Of a DNA stretch of 51,844 nucleotides, positions 1 to 8,298 are shown piece by piece. The notes beneath the pieces were generated by a model, which saw nothing but the letters and a program-made list of their open reading frames with translations, had not been told where the DNA came from and did no database searches. Numbering within the stretch: position 1 is the stretch's first letter; every line of letters starts with the position of its first letter. Source of the DNA: Pseudomonas guariconensis. GTDB lineage: Bacteria; Pseudomonadota; Gammaproteobacteria; Pseudomonadales; Pseudomonadaceae. The DNA lies in NCBI RefSeq assembly GCF_024127895.1, contig NZ_JAMYBK010000030.1, positions 1 through 51,844 on the forward strand, in the 5' to 3' direction. Made by a program: the position numbers and the translations under genes.

Positions 1-58
1 CCAGCAGCTCTTTGGGGATTTTGGGCAGGTCACGCAAGGGTTTCTTTTTGGTTGGCAT
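1..58 (-). CDS. Transposase N-terminus (partial, leaves the window)
   Basis: Only the first 19 codons are visible on the minus strand, starting at 58. The N-terminus is basic (three consecutive lysines) and rich in proline, as in the DNA-binding start of IS256-type transposases. An in-frame alternative start cannot be excluded: a second ATG just upstream, near 62, is in another frame. The frame sits just inside the putative terminal repeat at 79-110, the expected layout for an insertion sequence. Too little sequence is present to see the DDE catalytic residues, so the function is inferred from resemblance and context. Confidence 0.5.
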   Translation of the reverse strand, partial: MPTKKKPLRDLPKIPKELL

Positions 59-110
59 ACATGCACCTCTTACTCATGTTATGCCCGAACACAAAATTTC
101 TGACACCCTC
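1..110 (-). mobile_element. End of an insertion sequence, probably IS256 (mutator) family, cut by the window edge
   Basis: A minus-strand reading frame starts at ATG 58-56 and runs off the window; its 19 visible residues begin MPTKKKPLRDLPKIPKELL. I recall similar lysine-rich N-termini in IS256-family transposases of Pseudomonas. Upstream of it, bases 79-110 read on the minus strand as GAGGGTGTCAGAAATTTTGT followed by GTTCGGGCATAA, which resembles the terminal inverted repeat of that family. The inferred element edge at 110 lies 21 bp past the cobS stop, so no cobalamin gene is broken. The other end and the target-site duplication lie outside the window, so the family is an inference. Confidence 0.6.
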
Positions 111-131
111 CCCCAGATGGCAGCCAAAGCC

Positions 132-872
132 TTAACCGACCGGCAACAGTGCCACCCCCAGCACCACCGCCAGTTCCAGTATCTCCAGCATCGCCCCCGC
201 CGTATCGCCGGTGGTACCGCCCAGGCGCCGGCACATCACATGACGCAACCAGGCGAACACCAGCGCTGCAAGCAGCAGCATGGCCAGCCCGCGCCACCCG
301 CCAACGACCACGCAAAACCCGGCACTGGCCAACAGCACCCATCCCGCCCCACGCCTGGGCAGGTGTTCGGCAAGAGCCTGCCCCAGACCGCCCGGACGCA
401 CATAGGGCGTGGTCATGAACAACCCCAGCAAGGCAGCTCGCCCCACCACCGGCGCAAGCACCAGCATGACTCCCGCGCCTCTTTCCACCAGCACCCACAG
501 GGCACAGAACTTCAATAGCAACACCAGCACCAGGGTCACCACGGCGATCGGGCCGCTGCGCGGATCCTTCATGATCCGCAAGGTACGCTCGCGATCGCCG
601 AAACCGCCCAGCCAGGCGTCGGCACTGTCGGCCAGGCCATCCAGGTGCAGGGCACCACTGAGCACGACCCACAACACCAGCAGCAAGGCCGCGTGCAGCG
701 GCGCCGCCGTGCCCTGCAACAGATGACTGGCCAACCACAGCAACAAGCCGAACGACAGGCCTACCAGCGGGTAGTACAACAGCGACCGCCCCACCTCCCG
801 AGGTGCCGGCATGCCCGGCAGGCGTACCGGCAGGCTGCTGAGAAACTGCAGGGCAATCCAGAACGGCGACAT
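132..872 (-). CDS. cobS: Adenosylcobinamide-GDP ribazoletransferase (cobalamin synthase)
   Basis: CobS joins adenosylcobinamide-GDP with alpha-ribazole (or its phosphate), the last assembly step of adenosylcobalamin, in the inner membrane. The 246-aa product starts MSPFWIALQFLSSLPVRLPG. It has the family's acidic loop DGLADSADAWLGG near residue 80 and several hydrophobic segments, as expected for this membrane enzyme. The ATG at 872 was chosen over a longer frame because AGGAG lies 10 nt upstream and because only 1 base separates it from the cobC stop. It is the last gene of the riboswitch-led operon; an insertion-sequence end follows 21 bp after its stop. Confidence 0.95.
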   Translation of the reverse strand: MSPFWIALQFLSSLPVRLPGMPAPREVGRSLLYYPLVGLSFGLLLWLASHLLQGTAAPLHAALLLVLWVVLSGALHLDGLADSADAWLGGFGDRERTLRIMKDPRSGPIAVVTLVLVLLLKFCALWVLVERGAGVMLVLAPVVGRAALLGLFMTTPYVRPGGLGQALAEHLPRRGAGWVLLASAGFCVVVGGWRGLAMLLLAALVFAWLRHVMCRRLGGTTGDTAGAMLEILELAVVLGVALLPVG

Positions 873-873
873 C

Positions 874-1443
874 TCAGCAGCGCTCCTGTAGCCGGCCGTC
901 GCTGCCCAGGGCCAGACGCACCAAAGCACCGTGCCCAACCTCCACCTGCAGCAGTTGCTCGCGCGGCAAACCACGGGCCTGGGCCAGCAGCAGGCGCATC
1001 ACGCCACCATGGGTGACCAGCAACACCCGCTTGCCGGCATGCTGCCGCCCCAGGCCATCGAGGGCAGCCAGGACCCGCTCGGCAAAAGCGCTCACCGGCT
1101 CGCCCCGAGGCGGCGTGAAGGCATAGGGATCAGCCCAGAAGCGCCCCAGGGCATCGGCCTGGTCCTGCATGATCTGCGCCGCGCTGCGCCCTTCCCAGTC
1201 ACCGAAATGCAACTCGCGCACACCGGCCTCCAGTTGCACCGGCAAACCCAGCCGTGCCCCCAGCTCGTCGGCGAACTGCGCGCAACGGCGCAGCGGCGAA
1301 CTGACCAGCGCATCCCACGGGCCGGCCTGGGCCACGGCCTCGCGCATCTGCGCCCAGCCCTGCTCGGTCAGGAGGTCGTCGAGGCTGCCGCGCAAGCCCC
1401 CGCCCCGTTCGGTCTCGCCGTGACGCAACATGTCGAGGATCAT
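874..1443 (-). CDS. cobC: Alpha-ribazole phosphatase (histidine phosphatase family)
   Basis: This enzyme removes the 5'-phosphate in nucleotide-loop assembly, giving alpha-ribazole (or dephosphorylating cobalamin 5'-phosphate). The 189-aa protein opens MILDMLRHGETERGG, carrying the RHG phosphohistidine motif of the phosphoglycerate-mutase-like superfamily. It also has the later conserved LVTHGGVMRLLL segment with the second catalytic histidine. The ATG at 1443 overlaps the cobT stop by 4 bp (ATGA), which fixes the start well inside a much longer open frame. The name cobC follows Salmonella usage; in P. denitrificans usage cobC is a different enzyme. Confidence 0.93.
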   Translation of the reverse strand: MILDMLRHGETERGGGLRGSLDDLLTEQGWAQMREAVAQAGPWDALVSSPLRRCAQFADELGARLGLPVQLEAGVRELHFGDWEGRSAAQIMQDQADALGRFWADPYAFTPPRGEPVSAFAERVLAALDGLGRQHAGKRVLLVTHGGVMRLLLAQARGLPREQLLQVEVGHGALVRLALGSDGRLQERC

Positions 1444-2495
1444 GCCGGACGGTCCGCCACCGCCGCCTCGGCGAACGTCGCCATCTGCCCGTGCAGGGCA
1501 CAGGCCAGGCGCAACAATGGCACCGCCAGCGCCGCACCGCTGCCCTCGCCCAGGCGCAAGCCAAGGGCCAGCAGTGGCTGCGCCTCGAGAGCTTCCAGCA
1601 CGGCCTGGTGACCGGGTTCGGCCCCCTGGTGGGCGAACAGCAGCCAGGGGCGGCTCTGGGGATTCAGGCGCGCCGCCACCAGGGCGGCAACGCTGCAGAT
1701 GAAGCCATCCACCAGCACCGCCACGCCCTGCTGGGCACAGGCCAGGTAGGCACCGGCCAGGGCCGCGATCTCGAAACCACCGACACAGGCCAGGGCCTGC
1801 AGCGGATCGTCCGCGCGCAGCCCGTGCGATGCCAGGGCGCGCTCGATCACATCGGCCTTGTGGCGCACGCCGGCGCTGTCCAGGCCGGTCCCCGGGCCAC
1901 TGAGCGCGCGTGCCGGGCACCCCAGCAAGACGCTGGCCAGGGCGGCGGCGGCCGTGGTGTTGCCGATGCCCATCTCGCCACCGATGAACAACTGCACGCC
2001 CTGCTCGCTGGCACGTCGCACGCTGTCGCGGCCGGCCTGCAAAGCGGCACCTAGCTGTACCTCGGTCATTGCCGGGCGACGGGCGAAGTTCGCCGTGCCG
2101 CTGCCCAAGCGCAGGTGGTGCACGCCTGGCAGTTCCAGGTCGGGCTCGATGGTGCCCAGGTCGACCACTTCCAGGCGTGCCTCCAGTTGCCGCGCCAGCA
2201 CGCTGATCGCCGCGCCGCCACCGACGAAGTTGCGCAGCATCTGCCCGGTCACGGCCTGCGGGTAGGCGGAGATCCCCTCCTCCACCACGCCATGGTCGCC
2301 CGCGAAGACAGTGATGGCGACCCGCTCCAGGGTCGGCCGCTCGCGCCCTTGCAAACCGGCCAGGTGCACCGCCAGGTCCTCCAGTTGGCCGAGCGAGCCG
2401 GCAGGCTTGGTCAGTTGCCGTTGGCGCGCACGGGCCTGCTCCATGGCGGCGGTGTCGAAGGGTTGGCAGGCATCGCGCCACCAGGGCTGGTTCAT
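1440..2495 (-). CDS. cobT: Nicotinate-nucleotide--dimethylbenzimidazole phosphoribosyltransferase
   Basis: CobT activates the lower ligand: it transfers phosphoribose from nicotinate mononucleotide to 5,6-dimethylbenzimidazole, giving alpha-ribazole phosphate. The 351-aa length is typical. Family signatures visible are LTKPAGSLGQLEDLA near the N-terminus, VFAGDHGVVEEGISAYP, a glycine-rich FVGGGAAI, and the GEMGIGNTTAAAAL loop that binds the substrate. It overlaps cobU upstream by 4 bp and cobC downstream by 4 bp, indicating translational coupling. Its partner BluB, which makes the base it uses, is encoded in the same operon. Confidence 0.97.
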   Translation of the reverse strand: MNQPWWRDACQPFDTAAMEQARARQRQLTKPAGSLGQLEDLAVHLAGLQGRERPTLERVAITVFAGDHGVVEEGISAYPQAVTGQMLRNFVGGGAAISVLARQLEARLEVVDLGTIEPDLELPGVHHLRLGSGTANFARRPAMTEVQLGAALQAGRDSVRRASEQGVQLFIGGEMGIGNTTAAAALASVLLGCPARALSGPGTGLDSAGVRHKADVIERALASHGLRADDPLQALACVGGFEIAALAGAYLACAQQGVAVLVDGFICSVAALVAARLNPQSRPWLLFAHQGAEPGHQAVLEALEAQPLLALGLRLGEGSGAALAVPLLRLACALHGQMATFAEAAVADRPA

Positions 2496-3013
2496 AGAGC
2501 GGGTCCTTTGAGCATGAGGGGAAGGCCGGCCACGGTCAGCACTACGCGCTCGCAGCGTTCGGCCACGGCCTGGTGCAACCAGCCGGCCTGGTCGACGTAA
2601 CGGCGCGTCAGCTCGCCCATGGGCACCACGCCCAGACCGGTTTCGTTGCTGACCAGGATGAGCGTTCCGGGCAGCGTCCCCAGGCTGTCGAGCAGCGCGT
2701 CACGCTCCTGGGCCAGGCGTCGTTCATCGTCGAGCATCAGCAGGTTGGTCAACCACAAGGTCAGGCAGTCCACCAGCAGGCAGCGCCCTTCGGCGGCCTC
2801 GGCCCGCAGCACGGCGGCCAGGGCCAGGGGTTCCTCGATCAGCCCCCATTGCGCAGGACGGCGCTGGCGATGCAGGCGGACACGTTCGTTCATCTCGCCA
2901 TCCAGCGGCTCGCTGGTGGCGATGTAGGTCACCGGCAGGCCGCAGGCAGTGGCCAGTTGCTCGGCCAGGCGGCTCTTGCCGGAGCGGGCGCCGCCGAGGA
3001 TCAGGTTGCGCAT
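2492..3013 (-). CDS. cobU: Bifunctional adenosylcobinamide kinase / adenosylcobinamide-phosphate guanylyltransferase
   Basis: CobU (CobP in P. denitrificans naming) phosphorylates adenosylcobinamide and then attaches GMP, yielding the GDP-activated substrate of CobS. The 173-aa protein starts MRNLILGGARSGKSRLAE with a P-loop GGARSGKS. The conserved CLLVDCLTLWLTNLL and LVSNETGLGVVPMGELTRRY follow in order. The start at 3013 is set by the P-loop position and by the 1-base gap after the cobQ stop; the longer open frame upstream is shadow coding from cobQ. The length matches the family's normal 170-190 residues. Confidence 0.96.
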   Translation of the reverse strand: MRNLILGGARSGKSRLAEQLATACGLPVTYIATSEPLDGEMNERVRLHRQRRPAQWGLIEEPLALAAVLRAEAAEGRCLLVDCLTLWLTNLLMLDDERRLAQERDALLDSLGTLPGTLILVSNETGLGVVPMGELTRRYVDQAGWLHQAVAERCERVVLTVAGLPLMLKGPAL

Positions 3014-3014
3014 G

Positions 3015-4469
3015 TCAGGCGACTCCACAAAGCTGGCGCAGGCGCGCGGTATCCAGGTGCTTGTCCACCAGGTCGGCCAGGCGCTCGATGTCACGTTCGC
3101 GCAAGGCTTCGTAGTCGATGGCCTCGGCATCTTCCAGGCCCGCCCAGCGCAGCAGCGCGGCGCACGACTGGCTGCCTTCGAACAGGCCATGCAGGTAGGT
3201 GGCGAGGATCTGCCCGTCGGCGCTGACGGCACCGTCGCAACGGCCATCGGCCAGTTGCACGGCCGGGTGTTCCAGGGCCGGGCCACGGGTGACGCCAGCA
3301 TGGATTTCGTAGCCCGCGACAGGCGCCTGCTCCAGGCCCAAGGTGCCGCAGACGTTGCGCAATTGTTTGTCGGCCTCGAGCACGGTGACGTAGTCGAGCA
3401 GGCCAAGCCCCGGGCTGGAGCCCGCCGCCCCTTCCAGGCCCAGCGGGTCATGCACGGCGTGGCCGAGCATCTGCAGGCCGCCGCAGATCCCGATGAGCTT
3501 GCCGCCATAGCGCAGGTGGCGAGCGATGGCGGTGTCCCAGCCACGCTCGCGCAGTTGCGCCAGATCGCCGCGCACGCTCTTGGAGCCGGGCAGGATGATC
3601 AGGTCGGCGGGTGGGACAGGCTGGCCCGGGCCGATGAACTGCAGGTCCACCTGGGGGTGCAGGCGCAGCGGGTCGAAGTCGGTATGGTTGCTGATGCGCG
3701 GCAGCACCGGGACGATCACCTTGAGCACCCGCTCGCCCTTGGCGGCCTGGCGCACGTCGATGCCGTCCTCGGCCTCCAGGTGCAGGTCGCTGACGTAGGG
3801 CAACACGCCCAGCACCGGCTTGCCGGTGCGCTGCTCCAGCCAGTCCAGGCCCGGCTGCAACAGGGCGATGTCGCCACGGAAGCGATTGATGACGAACCCC
3901 TTGACCCGCGCCTGCTCGCTCGGCGACAGCAGCTCGAGGGTACCGACCAGGTGGGCGAAGACCCCGCCGCGATTGATGTCGGCCACCAGAATCACCGGGC
4001 AGTCCACCGCTTCGGCAAAGCCCATGTTGGCGATGTCGCCGGCCCGCAGGTTGATCTCCGCCGGCGAGCCCGCGCCTTCGACCATCACCACCGGGTAGGC
4101 TGCACGCAGACGCTGGTGCGAAGCCAGCACGGCCTGCATAGCGATGGCCTTGTAGTCATGGTAGGCGACGGCGTTCATGCTGGTGACGGCACGGCCGTGG
4201 ACGATCACCTGGGCGCCGGTGTCGCTGTTGGGCTTGAGCAACACCGGGTTCATATCGGTATGCGGCGCCAGCCGGCAGGCCTGGGCCTGCACCGCCTGGG
4301 CGCGGCCGATCTCGCCACCGTCGGCGGTCACCGCGCTGTTGAGCGCCATGTTCTGCGGCTTGAACGGCACCACGCCGATGCCCTGGCGCAGCAGCCAGCG
4401 GCACAGTGCGGTGACCAGCGTGCTCTTGCCGGCATCGGAGGTGGTGCCTTGCACCATGAGCGTGGTCAT
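3015..4469 (-). CDS. cobQ: Cobyric acid synthase (glutamine-hydrolysing)
   Basis: CobQ amidates four carboxyl side chains of adenosylcobyrinic acid a,c-diamide, using glutamine and ATP, to give adenosylcobyric acid. The 484-aa protein opens with the nucleotide-binding stretch MVQGTTSDAGKSTLVTAL and FKPQNMALNSAV, followed by VMVEGAGSPAEINLR. The C-terminal half is a class-I-like glutamine amidotransferase domain with the nucleophile cysteine in GICGGLQMLG near residue 330. It overlaps cobD upstream by 4 bp. Length and motif order are normal, and nothing suggests loss of function. Confidence 0.97.
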   Translation of the reverse strand: MTTLMVQGTTSDAGKSTLVTALCRWLLRQGIGVVPFKPQNMALNSAVTADGGEIGRAQAVQAQACRLAPHTDMNPVLLKPNSDTGAQVIVHGRAVTSMNAVAYHDYKAIAMQAVLASHQRLRAAYPVVMVEGAGSPAEINLRAGDIANMGFAEAVDCPVILVADINRGGVFAHLVGTLELLSPSEQARVKGFVINRFRGDIALLQPGLDWLEQRTGKPVLGVLPYVSDLHLEAEDGIDVRQAAKGERVLKVIVPVLPRISNHTDFDPLRLHPQVDLQFIGPGQPVPPADLIILPGSKSVRGDLAQLRERGWDTAIARHLRYGGKLIGICGGLQMLGHAVHDPLGLEGAAGSSPGLGLLDYVTVLEADKQLRNVCGTLGLEQAPVAGYEIHAGVTRGPALEHPAVQLADGRCDGAVSADGQILATYLHGLFEGSQSCAALLRWAGLEDAEAIDYEALRERDIERLADLVDKHLDTARLRQLCGVA

Positions 4470-5458
4470 GCCGATTCCTTCTGGTAGTCCGCCAGCGCCT
4501 GGCGCAGGCGTTGCTCGTGTGCGGCACTGGCGGGCAGCCCCAGGCGCACCGCCGGCGGCTGCTCGAACAGGCGCACGAGGATGCCGCGTCGGGCGAGAAA
4601 GTCATGGAGGTGGGCGGCGTGCGGCGTGCGCACGTATTGGAACAGGTCGCAGCCACCCGCCGCAGGCAGGCCAGCCGCCTCGAGCAAGGCGGCCAGGCGC
4701 TGGCTGGCCTGGGCGCAGCGGGCAATTTGCGCCGGGTGCGCCGATCGCTCGCTGAAACAGGCCTGCCCCAGCACCCGGGTCGGGCCGCTGATGCTCCAGG
4801 GGCCAAGCGCTTCGGCCAGGCGCTGCAGCAAGGGTGGCTCGGCCATCACGAAACCCAGGCGCACGCCTGCCAGGCCGAAGAACTTGCCGAACGAGCGCAG
4901 CACGATCAACCCAGGGCGCGCGGCGCAATCGACCAGGCTGTCGGCGGGGGTGTTGTCCATGAAGGCCTCGTCGACCAGCAGCCAGCCACCGCGCCGCGCC
5001 AGACGGGCATGCCAGCCGAGCAGGCGTTCGCGGGGCAGTCGCCGCCCGGTCGGGTTGTTGGGGTTGACCAGCACCAGCACATCGAGGCTGTCGAGGCTGT
5101 CTTCGACCTGGGCGTCATCCAACTCGACCAGTGCGTGCCCTGCCCGCCGCCAGGCATGCGGGTGCTCGGCATAGCACGGCGCAAGCACACCGACCCGGCC
5201 TGCCGGGCGCAGGTAGGGCAAGGCCTGGATCGCCGCCTGGGAACCGGCCACCGGCAACAGCGCGCTGGCGCCATAGTAGGTGCGCGCCGCCTGCTCCAGG
5301 CCGTCCTCGGTCTCGGGCAGGCGTGCCCAGGCCTCCAATGGGATCGCTGGAATCGCATAGGGCCACGGGGCGATGCCACTGGACAGGTCGAGCCACTGCT
5401 CCCGGGGGATACCGTACTGCCGCACCGCACGCAGCAGTCGGCCACCATGTTCAAGCAT
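4466..5458 (-). CDS. cobD: Threonine-phosphate decarboxylase (PLP-dependent)
   Basis: This aminotransferase-fold enzyme makes (R)-1-amino-2-propanol O-2-phosphate, the linker attached to cobyric acid by CbiB. The 330-aa protein begins MLEHGGRLLRAVRQYGIP and carries LDLSSGIAPWPYAIP. The NPNNPTGRRLPRERL loop, typical of fold-type-I PLP enzymes, and the LRSFGKFFGLAGVRLGF segment containing the PLP-binding lysine are both present. It overlaps cbiB by 8 bp and cobQ by 4 bp. The symbol follows Salmonella naming; the same gene is called cobC in P. denitrificans. Confidence 0.95.
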   Translation of the reverse strand: MLEHGGRLLRAVRQYGIPREQWLDLSSGIAPWPYAIPAIPLEAWARLPETEDGLEQAARTYYGASALLPVAGSQAAIQALPYLRPAGRVGVLAPCYAEHPHAWRRAGHALVELDDAQVEDSLDSLDVLVLVNPNNPTGRRLPRERLLGWHARLARRGGWLLVDEAFMDNTPADSLVDCAARPGLIVLRSFGKFFGLAGVRLGFVMAEPPLLQRLAEALGPWSISGPTRVLGQACFSERSAHPAQIARCAQASQRLAALLEAAGLPAAGGCDLFQYVRTPHAAHLHDFLARRGILVRLFEQPPAVRLGLPASAAHEQRLRQALADYQKESA

Positions 5459-6359
5459 TCAGATAGGCTCCCAGGCAGATCACCAGCAACCACAGCCACA
5501 CACCGCGCTGCACCAGGCTCCAGCCGCGCTCGATGGCCTGGGCGTCGGCCACCGGCCCTTCGCCCAGGCGCGCACGCACATGCAGTTCGCCGTGGTACAC
5601 CGCCGGGCCGCCCAGCTCCACGCCCAGGGCACCGGCGCCGGCGGCCATCACCGGGCCGGCGTTGGGGCTGTCCCACTGGGGCCCCTGCTGACGCCAGCAG
5701 GCCAGGGCCAGTCGGGTTTTGCCGAGCAGGGCGTAGGTCAGCGCCACCAACCTGGCGGGCAGGTAGTTGAGTACATCGTCGATGCGCGCCGCGGCCCAGC
5801 CGAAGCGCTCGAAGCGTTGGTTACGGTAGCCCCACATGGCATCGAGGGTATTGCTCAGGCGATACAGCACCACGCCTGGGGCACCGGCGACGACGAACCA
5901 GAACAGCGCGGCGAACACCGCATCGCTACCGTTCTCCAGCACCGACTCGGTGGCCGCCCGGGCCACGGCGGGCTCGTCCAGCTCGCGGGTTTCGCGGCTG
6001 ACCAGGTAGCCCACCCGCTGCCGGGCCGCGCCCAGGTCGCCACGCCGCAGGGCCTCGGCCACCGGCAGCACATGCTCGCCGAGGCTGCGCAGGCCCAGGG
6101 CGCAGTACAGCGCCAGCACGTCCACCAGCCAGCCGACATAGGGCAGCCAGGACAGGATCAGCGCCAGCAGGGTCAGCGGCACCACCGCCAGGCACCAGGC
6201 GCTCACGCCGTGGCTGCGCCAGCCGCGCCCGCCGGCGTTGAGGCGTTGCTCCAGGCGCGACGCCAGGTTGCCGAAGGCCACCAACGGATGGCGCCGCCGG
6301 GGTTCGCCCAGCAACGCATCGAGGGCCACGCCGGCCACGGTCAGCAGGGCCACGCTCAT
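5451..6359 (-). CDS. cbiB: Adenosylcobinamide-phosphate synthase
   Basis: CbiB (called CobD in P. denitrificans) condenses adenosylcobyric acid with aminopropanol phosphate in the inner membrane. The 302-aa product starts MSVALLTVAGVALDALLGEP, with the conserved RHPLVAFGNLASRLEQ near residue 20. Several hydrophobic segments follow, then the family signature NGSDAVFAALFWF near the middle. I chose the ATG at 6359 because it overlaps the bluB stop by 4 bp and gives the usual N-terminus; a start about 15 codons further upstream in the open frame is shadow coding. It is coupled to cobD by an 8-bp overlap. Confidence 0.93.
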   Translation of the reverse strand: MSVALLTVAGVALDALLGEPRRRHPLVAFGNLASRLEQRLNAGGRGWRSHGVSAWCLAVVPLTLLALILSWLPYVGWLVDVLALYCALGLRSLGEHVLPVAEALRRGDLGAARQRVGYLVSRETRELDEPAVARAATESVLENGSDAVFAALFWFVVAGAPGVVLYRLSNTLDAMWGYRNQRFERFGWAAARIDDVLNYLPARLVALTYALLGKTRLALACWRQQGPQWDSPNAGPVMAAGAGALGVELGGPAVYHGELHVRARLGEGPVADAQAIERGWSLVQRGVWLWLLVICLGAYLNA

Positions 6360-7006
6360 GGCCGTTCTCCCCATTGGTTCTCGTACAGCATCTCGCCCAA
6401 GGGCTTCTCCTCGGCCCAGTTCTCCAGCACCAGCATCGGCCCGGCATAGAACTGCGCCACAGGCCCCAGGCACAGCACCGCCACCGGCTTGGCGCCAGCG
6501 GGCATGCCCAGCAGTTGGGCCAGGGCCTGCGGTTCGAACAGCGACACCCAGCCCATGCCCAGGCCCTCGGCGCGCGCCGCCAGCCAGAGGTTCTGGATCG
6601 CGCAGGCCAGGGAGGCCAGGTCCATTTCCGGCAGGGTGCGGCGGCCGAAGATGTGCGCCTCGCGGTTGTCCATCAGCGCCGCCACCAGCACTTCGGCGCA
6701 GTCGTGGATGCCTTCGACCTTGAGTTTCATGAAAGCGTCGGAGCGCTCGCCCAAGGCTTCGGCGGTGCGCACGCGCTCCTGCTCCACCAGCGCCTGGATC
6801 TGCCTACGCAGCTCGCGTCGGCTGATGCGAATGAAGCGCCAGGGCTGCATCAGGCCGACGCTCGGCGCCTGGTGCGCGGCGGCCAGCAGGCGGGCCAGCA
6901 GCGCTGGCGCTACCTCACCGCCGATGAAATGGCGCATGTCGCGGCGCTCGCCGATGGCCCGGTAGACCGCGGCGCGCTCGGCGTCGCTGAAGGCGTGTTC
7001 GCTCAT
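6356..7006 (-). CDS. bluB: 5,6-dimethylbenzimidazole synthase
   Basis: BluB is a nitroreductase-fold enzyme that uses O2 to break down reduced FMN into 5,6-dimethylbenzimidazole, the cobalamin lower ligand. The 216-aa protein contains the flavin-contacting GERRDMRHFIGGEV near residue 18, SVGLMQPWRFIRI near 50, and the C-terminal GLGMGWVSLFEP. Its presence implies aerobic, self-sufficient synthesis of the base that CobT activates. It overlaps cobB by 4 bp and cbiB by 4 bp. Older annotations call this gene a cob(II)yrinic acid reductase; the BluB-type motifs make the synthase call more likely. Confidence 0.94.
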   Translation of the reverse strand: MSEHAFSDAERAAVYRAIGERRDMRHFIGGEVAPALLARLLAAAHQAPSVGLMQPWRFIRISRRELRRQIQALVEQERVRTAEALGERSDAFMKLKVEGIHDCAEVLVAALMDNREAHIFGRRTLPEMDLASLACAIQNLWLAARAEGLGMGWVSLFEPQALAQLLGMPAGAKPVAVLCLGPVAQFYAGPMLVLENWAEEKPLGEMLYENQWGERP

Positions 7007-8298
7007 GGCCGCAGCAGCGCCGCCGCCGCGTCAGGGTTGGAGGGGAAATAGAAGTGGATGTACGACGCCGTCAGTCGTCCCTGGCGATAGACCGCCTCGT
7101 TGCCACGACCGCCGTTGGGGCTTTGGCCGCGGGCGATCGGTTCGAGCGGGGTGCTGGTCAGGGAGTGATGATAAGTATGCCCGCGCAGGGTCCCTTCCGG
7201 AAGTTCCACAGCCTGCAGCGCCAGGGCCGCCAGGCGCTTTTGCATCACCGCTTCGCCCGGCAGCAGGCCGAGCAGCGTGGCGCGCTCACCGGCCACGTCG
7301 GTCAAGGCCTCGAGCAGGTAGAGCATGCCACCGCACTCGGCCAGCAGCGGCTTGCCCTGGGCGTGATGGGCGCGGATCGCCTCGAGCAGAGGGGCATTGG
7401 CCGCCAGGGCCTGGTGATGCAGCTCAGGGTAGCCCCCTGGCAGGTAAAGGCTGTCTACCGTGGGCAGTTCCCGGTCGTGCAAGGGCGAGAAGAAGCGCAG
7501 TTCGGCGCCCAGCTCGCGCAACAGATCGAGGTTGGCGCCATAGGTGAAGGCGAAGGCTTCGTCACGGGCCACGCCGATGCGCACACCGGCCAGCGACGGC
7601 CTGGGGGCGATAGGGTCGGGTTCGGCAAAGGCCACCGCTGGCGGCAGCGTGGCGTCGCAACTGGCGCCCAGGGCCTCGGCCGCGGCGTCCAGGCGCAGGT
7701 CCAGGTCGTTCAGCTCGTTGGCCTGGACCAGCCCCAGGTGGCGGCTGGGCAGCTCGATGCCACGCTCGCGGGAGAGCCCGCCGTACCAGCGCAGGCCCTC
7801 GGTCAGGCTGCCCTCGAGCAGTTGCGCATGGCGCAGGCTGCCGACGCGGTTGGCCAGCACCCCGGCGAACGGCAGGTCCGGCTGGTAGCGTGCCAGGCCC
7901 AAGGCCAGGGCGCCGAAGGTCTGGGCCATGGCTGTGCCATCGATCACCGCCAGCACGGGTACACCGAAGTGACGCGCCAGGTCGGCGCTCGACGGTGTGC
8001 CGTCGAACAGCCCCATGACCCCCTCGATAAGAATCAGGTCGGCCGTGCCCGCCGCTTCCCAGAGCAGGCGGCGGCTTTCCTGCGCGCCGATCATCCACAG
8101 GTCGAGCTGGTACACCGGTGCACCGCTGGCCCGTTCGAGGATCATCGGGTCGAGAAAATCCGGCCCGCACTTGAACACCCTCACCTTGCGCCCGAGGTTG
8201 CGGTGCAGGCGCGCCAGGGCGGCGGTGACCGTGGTCTTGCCCTGGCCGGACGCCGGTGCTGCGATCAGCACCGCCGGACAATGCCGGGGTCGGCTCAT
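7003..8298 (-). CDS. cobB: Cobyrinate / hydrogenobyrinate a,c-diamide synthase
   Basis: This CobB/CbiA-type amidotransferase uses glutamine and ATP to amidate the a and c carboxylates of the corrin macrocycle. The 431-aa product begins MSRPRHCPAVLIAAPASGQG, continues into a P-loop GQGKTTVTAAL, and has VFKCGPDFLDPMIL and LILIEGVMGLFDG. A C-terminal amidotransferase domain follows, with its nucleophile in LLAECGGMLYLLEAL. The ATG at 8298 is set by the 4-bp overlap with cobO and by the P-loop at residue 15; the much longer open frame upstream runs through cobO and the riboswitch and is not coding. It is not the NAD-dependent deacetylase also called CobB. Confidence 0.95.
   Translation of the reverse strand: MSRPRHCPAVLIAAPASGQGKTTVTAALARLHRNLGRKVRVFKCGPDFLDPMILERASGAPVYQLDLWMIGAQESRRLLWEAAGTADLILIEGVMGLFDGTPSSADLARHFGVPVLAVIDGTAMAQTFGALALGLARYQPDLPFAGVLANRVGSLRHAQLLEGSLTEGLRWYGGLSRERGIELPSRHLGLVQANELNDLDLRLDAAAEALGASCDATLPPAVAFAEPDPIAPRPSLAGVRIGVARDEAFAFTYGANLDLLRELGAELRFFSPLHDRELPTVDSLYLPGGYPELHHQALAANAPLLEAIRAHHAQGKPLLAECGGMLYLLEALTDVAGERATLLGLLPGEAVMQKRLAALALQAVELPEGTLRGHTYHHSLTSTPLEPIARGQSPNGGRGNEAVYRQGRLTASYIHFYFPSNPDAAAALLRP

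Noticed and set aside
2949..4487. A 512-codon plus-strand frame opposite cobQ
   Set aside because: Shadow of cobQ; rich in Gln, Gly and His as expected of antisense frames here.
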